Source: Burkholderiaceae bacterium (GTDB lineage: Bacteria > Pseudomonadota > Gammaproteobacteria > Burkholderiales > Burkholderiaceae_C). Taken from it: a stretch of DNA of 44,951 nt. Made by a program: the position numbers and the translations under genes. The notes below the pieces were generated by a model. The model worked only from the letters and a program-made list of their open reading frames with translations. It ran no database searches and was not told where the DNA came from. The stretch spans positions 1 to 44,951 of the forward strand of contig JAIESX010000015.1 in assembly GCA_019745555.1 (NCBI GenBank), written 5' to 3'. The stretch's first letter is position 1, and the number at the start of each line of letters is the position of its first letter. Of the stretch, positions 40,733-44,951 are shown in pieces.

Positions 40733-43051
40733 TCAGGGGGTGTTTTCTGCTTCGCCGAGATATTCCAGCGCGGCCTGCACGTACTGCTGCGTGCGCGCGA
40801 GGAGCTGATCCGGTGTTTCCTGCGGGGCCATTGCCTTGAGGGCTTCTTTCAGATAAACACGGCCGAACTCCTCGTTGCCGTGTGCGTTCTCGATCTCCGC
40901 CAGCGCGGTGAGCGCGACCGGGTCGTGCGGCTTGGCGCACAGAATACGTTCGGCCAGTACGGTTGCCTCGAACCAGCGCTTGCTGGCCAGCCGGTTGGTG
41001 GGAGCGCTGGCGTCACCTTCGTCCACATCGGTACGGGCGCGGGTGATCATGCCCTGCAGCCGCTCGTAGGCGCGCGACAGCGGAATCCTCTCGCCCGGCG
41101 CGACGCCCACCAGGAACTCCTGCTCGGGCAGCGTCGGCGGGTGGGCGACCCAGTCCCCGATCTGGGCGAAAACCTGCTCCGGTGTCCAGTCCGGATGGCT
41201 GGATTCGGCCAGCCAGAGCATCCACATGAAGCGCAGCGCATTGCCGAACTCGCGCATGTAGACGTCCTCACGCATGAGCACACTGGATTCCATCTCCTCG
41301 CGCAGCCCCAGGCGGGTGCGGTTGAGGCTTTCCACATCTCCGGCCAGGCGGACCGCGATGGCGATGTATTCGTCCGGGCTGCGGGCTATCCAGTCGTGAT
41401 GACCCAGGTGCGCCAGGATGCCCACGCCCATGCGTGAGCCCAGGCTGTTACCTTGCATGGTGATCAGCGGCACCCCCATCCAGGTCAGGTCGCTGGAGGT
41501 TGTGCCGCCGACCAGGGGAAAGGGGTCGAGCGCAACATCGATGCGGTGGTAGGTCAGGTACTGGTTCTTGTTGTCTAGTGGCAGCAGCTCCAGACGGCTG
41601 ATGTCGATTCCGAGGCGTTCACAGCGCGCGCGGTACTCCCGGGCAAAGTCCAGCTTTTCGAAACCCTTGCCCTCGATGAGCAGGCGGGCGGTGGGCAGGG
41701 CCTGCAGGATGCGGCCCCACAGCGTGAGCACCGTGTCGGTCAGCTTGCCCAGGTTGTTGCAGCAGCCGAAGGTGACGAAGCCATTGTGCAGGGCTGGCGT
41801 GGGCCGCACCTGGTAGGCAGGCTGGTAGCGCCACAGGGGATTGCGGCTGTGTGGGCGGTAAATCAGCCAGCGTGTGGGCAGGCGGTAGAGACGTTCCGTG
41901 TAATAGACATCGGCGCCCGGCGGGTCGGTGACGCCGTCGCTGAACCACCAGTCCATGGCGGTCAGGCCCGTGGTACCCGGGTAGCCGATGGTACTGGCCT
42001 GTACCGGGGCGGGCTTGCGCGCCATGGTGAGCAGGCCGTTGTTGCCGGTGTGGCCAGCCAGATCGATCAGGACGTCAATCTCCGATTCCTGGATGATGCG
42101 GGCCTGCTCCTCGGCGCTGCGCCGATGCAGGGAGACAAAGTGGTCGGCGTGGCAGCGCACCCGTTCGTTGGCCGCGTCGTCCTTTGCCGTACCGAGGTAG
42201 AACGCCCAAACCTCAAACTGGCGACGGTCCAGTCCGGCCAGCAGGGCCTCGGCAAAATACATCACGGCGTGGTGATGGAAGTCCGGGGAGAGAAAGCCGA
42301 TGCGCAGCTTGCGCCAAGGGCCGCCCTCGCGTCGCGCGGCGTGGTCGGGCCACAGGGCTTTGAGCGGTGGCTCGAAGACGGTGCCGAAATCGCGTGCAGC
42401 CTGAGCCAGGTCGTCGACGCTGGCCTCCGGGTCGGCCAGCATGAACAGCAGAAGATTGGTGTGGTGTGCGATGTCCTGGGGGTACAGGGCAATGGCCGCC
42501 CGGCAGTCTTCCACCGCCTCATGCACCTCCCCTACTTCACGCCTGTGAATGGCGCGCTGGTTCAGCGCACCCACCTTCTCGTCCAGTCCATCGGCCAGCG
42601 GCCACGCCTTGTGGGCGGCTTCCAGGCCCTCGCGATGCCGTTGCAGCCAGTAGCAGCACTGGGAAAGCTTGATCCAGCTGATGGCCTTGTCCGGTCGCAG
42701 CTTGCAGACCTTCTCCAGCACGGGGTGCGCCTCCGCCGGCTTGCCCTCCTGCATCAGGGTCTGGGCGTAGTTGATCAGCAGCTCGGCGTCTTCCGGGTGC
42801 ATGGCGGCTGCCCGGCGATAGGCGTCGATCGCCTCTTCGGCATGGTGCTGCTGCGCCAGCGCAAAGCCCAGCATCTGGTGCGCGCGCAGGTGCATGCCAT
42901 TCTTGCGCAGGGTCTGTCGGCACAGGCGGACCACCAGACCCCAGTCCTGCTTCAGGAAGGCCTGGCTGATCTTGACGGCGTCGGCATCGGGGCCACCGCC
43001 GTGGCCATGGGGGCCGTGCTTGCGATGCGGGTGTGCGCTCACGGCCCTCAT
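40733..43051 (-). CDS. SPINDLY/OGT-type (GT41) glycosyltransferase with TPR repeats
   Basis: A 772-residue protein. The N-terminus is His-rich (HPHRKHGPHGHGGG, residues 7-20). TPR helices cover about 25-205 (for example AHQMLGFALAQQHHAEEAID). The GT41 domain spans about 248-580 with the OGT-type His261 in GFLSPDFHHH, Lys436 in CNNLGKLTD and the donor-site motif DPFPLVGGTTSSDLTWMGVP (509-528). A C-terminal part to 772 includes a further TPR-like segment. Such enzymes O-glycosylate Ser/Thr of proteins from a nucleotide-sugar donor. It lies 11 bp after fliC on the same strand, so flagellin is the likely acceptor. Donor unknown; UDP-GlcNAc is the family norm, but the adjacent CDP-sugar cassette is a candidate source. 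Confidence 0.93.
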   Translation of the reverse strand: MRAVSAHPHRKHGPHGHGGGPDADAVKISQAFLKQDWGLVVRLCRQTLRKNGMHLRAHQMLGFALAQQHHAEEAIDAYRRAAAMHPEDAELLINYAQTLMQEGKPAEAHPVLEKVCKLRPDKAISWIKLSQCCYWLQRHREGLEAAHKAWPLADGLDEKVGALNQRAIHRREVGEVHEAVEDCRAAIALYPQDIAHHTNLLLFMLADPEASVDDLAQAARDFGTVFEPPLKALWPDHAARREGGPWRKLRIGFLSPDFHHHAVMYFAEALLAGLDRRQFEVWAFYLGTAKDDAANERVRCHADHFVSLHRRSAEEQARIIQESEIDVLIDLAGHTGNNGLLTMARKPAPVQASTIGYPGTTGLTAMDWWFSDGVTDPPGADVYYTERLYRLPTRWLIYRPHSRNPLWRYQPAYQVRPTPALHNGFVTFGCCNNLGKLTDTVLTLWGRILQALPTARLLIEGKGFEKLDFAREYRARCERLGIDISRLELLPLDNKNQYLTYHRIDVALDPFPLVGGTTSSDLTWMGVPLITMQGNSLGSRMGVGILAHLGHHDWIARSPDEYIAIAVRLAGDVESLNRTRLGLREEMESSVLMREDVYMREFGNALRFMWMLWLAESSHPDWTPEQVFAQIGDWVAHPPTLPEQEFLVGVAPGERIPLSRAYERLQGMITRARTDVDEGDASAPTNRLASKRWFEATVLAERILCAKPHDPVALTALAEIENAHGNEEFGRVYLKEALKAMAPQETPDQLLARTQQYVQAALEYLGEAENTP

Positions 43052-43062
43052 TATGAACGCCC

Positions 43063-44553
43063 TTAACGCTGCAGCAGCTGCAGCACGCCCTGCGGAATCT
43101 GGTTGGCCTGGGCAATCATGGCCGTACCTGCCTGCTGCAGGATCTGCGCGCGAGACAGGGCAGCGGTTTCGGCCGCGAAGTCGGCGTCCTGGATCCGGCT
43201 GCGTGAGGCCGTCAGGTTCTCGGAGGTCACCTGCAGGGCCACGATGGTGGATTCGAAGCGCGACTGCAGCGCGCCGAGCTTGGCGCGTTCTCCGCTGATG
43301 TAGGACAAGGCCGAGTCCACGGTCTTGAGCGCGTCGTTGGCGCGGACCACGGTGGTCACGTCCAGGTTGGCGACCTGCTTGAGGACCGACGCCGAATCGT
43401 TGATCAGGGACGTGGCCGCGCTTGCCGTGGCGTCCAGGGCGAACGACTTGTCGGAATCCAGGGTGATGTAGCCGCTGATGAGGGCGCTGTCGGCGGTGGC
43501 GTCGGAGGCCAGCACGATCGTGCCCGTCACCGCAGCCAGGGCTCCGCTGGTGTTGGCCGCGAGCTTGGTCAGGCTGACCGTGCCGGCGTTGGGTACCGTG
43601 GTGTCGGTGACCAGAACATCGTTGCCGGTGGCGTTGGTCAGGATGACGGCTGTGCCTGCCGCGTTCAGGCTGGCGATCACGCCGGTCTTGGAGGACTTCT
43701 CGTTGATGGCGGTGACGGCGTTGGACAGGCCGTCAGCCGTATTCGTCGCATTGATCGAGAACGACAGCGATTCGGGCGTCGCGTTGTCCGAGCGCAGCGT
43801 CAGCGCATAGGCGCCGGACGCGCCAAAGACCAGTTCGATTTCCGTGCGCGCCGTGGCCGTCACGCCGGTGTTCGACGTCTGCTGGTTGATGGTGTCGGCA
43901 GCCAGTTTGGCCGTACCGTTGGCTGCCAGGCTGACAGAAGCGTTGCCGCGCGGCCCGTTGATGGCGATAGTGTTGGCGGTCAAGCCATTCGCACCCCAGC
44001 CGGCAGACGCGGCAGACGGACCGGAGGCCACGATCTGGTTGTTGCCGTACTGGCTGGTGCGGATGTTGGCGGTGGCCGCCACGATGGTCTGGTTGGCGTT
44101 GGCGCCGATCTGGAACTGCGCGGTGCCAAAGGTGCCGTCCAGCAGCTTCTGACCGTTGAATTCGGTGCTGGTCGCAATGCGGTCCAGTTCGGCCACCAGC
44201 TGCCCCACTTCCTGCTGCAGGGCCTGGCGGTCCGCAGCGCTGTTGGTGGCGTTGGCCGACTGCACGGCCAGCTCGCGCACACGCTGCAGGATGGCGCTGG
44301 CCGATCCCATGGCGCCTTCGGTCACCTGGGCCAGAGAGATGCCATCGTTGGCATTGCGCGCTGCCTGGTTCAGGCCACGGATCTGGCTGGTGAAGCGCTC
44401 CGAGATGGCCAGACCGGCGGCGTCGTCCTTGGCGCTGTTGATGCGCAGGCCGGACGACAGGCGCTGGATAGCCGTGTTCAGAGAAGACTGGCTCGTTCCC
44501 TGGTTCCGCTGGGCGGTCAGCGAGGGGACGTTCGTATTGATGATGGCGGCCAT
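43063..44553 (-). CDS. fliC: Flagellin (first copy)
   Basis: A 496-residue flagellin starting at the ATG at 44553, with AAGGAG upstream; the longer open frame adds a non-family leader. The N-terminal D0/D1 part ([20 protein letters not shown], then [20 protein letters not shown]) and the C-terminal D1/D0 part ([20 protein letters not shown], then [20 protein letters not shown]) are well conserved. The middle (about 170-400) is rich in Ser, Thr, Ala and Asn, a good surface for O-glycans. It is followed by the GT41 gene and divergent from a second flagellin gene. Confidence 0.98.
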   Translation of the reverse strand: MAAIINTNVPSLTAQRNQGTSQSSLNTAIQRLSSGLRINSAKDDAAGLAISERFTSQIRGLNQAARNANDGISLAQVTEGAMGSASAILQRVRELAVQSANATNSAADRQALQQEVGQLVAELDRIATSTEFNGQKLLDGTFGTAQFQIGANANQTIVAATANIRTSQYGNNQIVASGPSAASAGWGANGLTANTIAINGPRGNASVSLAANGTAKLAADTINQQTSNTGVTATARTEIELVFGASGAYALTLRSDNATPESLSFSINATNTADGLSNAVTAINEKSSKTGVIASLNAAGTAVILTNATGNDVLVTDTTVPNAGTVSLTKLAANTSGALAAVTGTIVLASDATADSALISGYITLDSDKSFALDATASAATSLINDSASVLKQVANLDVTTVVRANDALKTVDSALSYISGERAKLGALQSRFESTIVALQVTSENLTASRSRIQDADFAAETAALSRAQILQQAGTAMIAQANQIPQGVLQLLQR

Positions 44554-44678
44554 AGAAACACTCCTTAAAAACAGGGTCGTGGCCCCGGGCATGGCGATGG
44601 AGTGAATTGTGGGAAGCTGCTATTGCGCCGGTTTTCCGATAAGTGGCCGGGAAACCCCCTTTTTTTTGCGTTTGACCC

Positions 44679-44705
44679 TAAAGTTGGTCTCGGATGTACC
44701 GATAA
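44679..44705 (+). promoter_or_regulatory. Sigma-28 promoter of the second flagellin gene (distal)
   Basis: TAAAGTTG (44679-44686), 11 bp and ACCGATAA (44698-44705) match the FliA consensus TAAAGTTT-N11-GCCGATAA at 14 of 16 positions with exact spacing. It points to the flagellin gene starting at 44875, giving a leader of about 160 nt. Confidence 0.85.
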
Positions 44706-44803
44706 CTACAGGGTATCCGGCGTCTGTTGGAGCCTTGCCTGCGCCCCAAGTCCTTGAAACAAAGATTTGCGCCCTGGAAAGCCGGCTTTTTTCGCTTTAG
44801 TGC

Positions 44804-44831
44804 TCAAGTTTCTCTGCTAGGTGCCCGAAAA
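44804..44831 (+). promoter_or_regulatory. Second sigma-28-like promoter (proximal)
   Basis: TCAAGTTT (44804-44811) is a near-consensus -35. With a 12-bp spacer, CCCGAAAA (44824-44831) is a weaker -10. It lies 44-71 bp upstream of the flagellin start, which is the more usual distance. It could act with or instead of the distal site. Confidence 0.5.
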
Positions 44832-44874
44832 CAGGCTCGAGGGCATCTCCTCAGCCTCTAACAGGAGTTCAGCA

Positions 44875-44951
44875 ATGGCATCCATCATCAATACGAACAT
44901 CAACTCGCTGAGCGCGCAGCGTTACCAGGGGTTGAGCAGCAGTTCGCTGAG
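44875..44951 (+). CDS. Second flagellin, N-terminal fragment (cut by window edge)
   Basis: The ATG at 44875 follows AGGAG (44863-44867). The visible product starts MASIINTNINSLSAQRYQGL, then SSSSL, which is the flagellin D0 start. It differs from the first copy ([15 protein letters not shown]), so it is a distinct flagellin. The remainder lies outside the window. Two sigma-28-like promoters precede it. Confidence 0.93.
   Translation, partial: MASIINTNINSLSAQRYQGLSSSSL

Larger units (their letters stand above)
44554..44874. promoter_or_regulatory. Divergent flagellin intergenic region
   Basis: This 321-bp gap separates the divergent flagellin genes and holds no gene. On the plus strand are two sigma-28-like sites for the second flagellin (listed separately). 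No equally good sigma-28 site faces fliC. A homopolymer run (C5 then T8, 44656-44667) and a 12-bp palindrome AAAGCCGGCTTT (44778-44789) are also present. The fliC ribosome site is close to its start; the rest is not assigned. Confidence 0.6.

Noticed and set aside
44635..44642. TCCGATAA as a further sigma-28 -10 on the plus strand
   Set aside because: The -35 position at the right distance (GCTGCTAT) does not match the consensus.
44656..44667. Homopolymer run as a phase-variation switch for fliC
   Set aside because: It is a short C5T8 tract and is not placed between recognised promoter elements facing fliC; no evidence beyond the run itself.
44778..44789. AAAGCCGGCTTT as an intrinsic terminator
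   Set aside because: The palindrome leaves no proper loop, and no transcript is expected to end inside this divergent promoter region.

Overview
The window looks like chromosomal DNA of a high-GC betaproteobacterium, most likely a Comamonadaceae-type member of the Burkholderiales. The clues are a Bug/TctC-type periplasmic receptor, a divergent LysR/DUF2917 pair, a PilZ protein tail, and a flagellar regulon that has both FlhDC and FlhF. The genus cannot be fixed from sequence alone. No rRNA, tRNA, CRISPR, insertion sequence or phage gene was seen.

Region 1 (1-10.4 kb) is metabolic and regulatory. It holds the tail of a PilZ-like protein, a LysR regulator divergent from a DUF2917 protein with a clear T-N11-A dyad between them, and a Bug receptor plus DUF3237 pair divergent from a LuxR-type regulator with a perfect palindrome between them. 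Next comes a tightly coupled minus-strand operon (EamA exporter, PLP aminotransferase, PhzF-like isomerase, glyoxalase-like protein, and probably a histidine-phosphatase-fold protein). A MocR-type regulator is divergent from that operon.

Region 2 (10.4-34.25 kb) is a large flagellar cluster. On the minus strand lie an HDOD protein and flgL-flgB (flgBCDEFGHIJKL read in reverse). Divergent from flgB are flgA-flgM-flgN, with a textbook sigma-28 promoter before flgM. Then, again on the minus strand, come fliA, a degenerate FlhG-like gene, flhF, flhA, flhB, cheZ, cheY, motB, motA, flhC and flhD. Thus the master activator (FlhDC), the flagellar sigma factor (FliA), its anti-sigma factor (FlgM), the export gate (FlhA/FlhB), the stator (MotA/MotB) and rod, ring, hook and hook-junction parts are all encoded. 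C-ring genes, most export genes and cheA/W/R/B are not in the window.

Region 3 (34.5-40.6 kb), divergent from flhD, is a seven-gene plus-strand cassette, mostly with 4-nt overlaps. It encodes glucose-1-phosphate cytidylyltransferase (RfbF), CDP-glucose 4,6-dehydratase (RfbG), an RmlC-like epimerase, a TylC3/TcaB9-type sugar C-methyltransferase, an NAD(P)-dependent sugar reductase/epimerase, a TylF-type O-methyltransferase and a CmcI-family methyltransferase-like protein. Together these predict a CDP-activated, methyl-branched and O-methylated 6-deoxyhexose.

Region 4 (40.7 kb-end) is a flagellin gene (fliC) followed directly by a SPINDLY/OGT-type (GT41) glycosyltransferase. A second, divergent flagellin gene is cut by the window edge and is preceded by two sigma-28-like promoters. 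Regions 3 and 4 together suggest a flagellin-glycosylation system that joins a GT41 transferase to an unusual methylated deoxysugar pathway. This is the most interesting candidate system in the window. The link between the sugar and the flagellin is an inference from gene neighbourhood.
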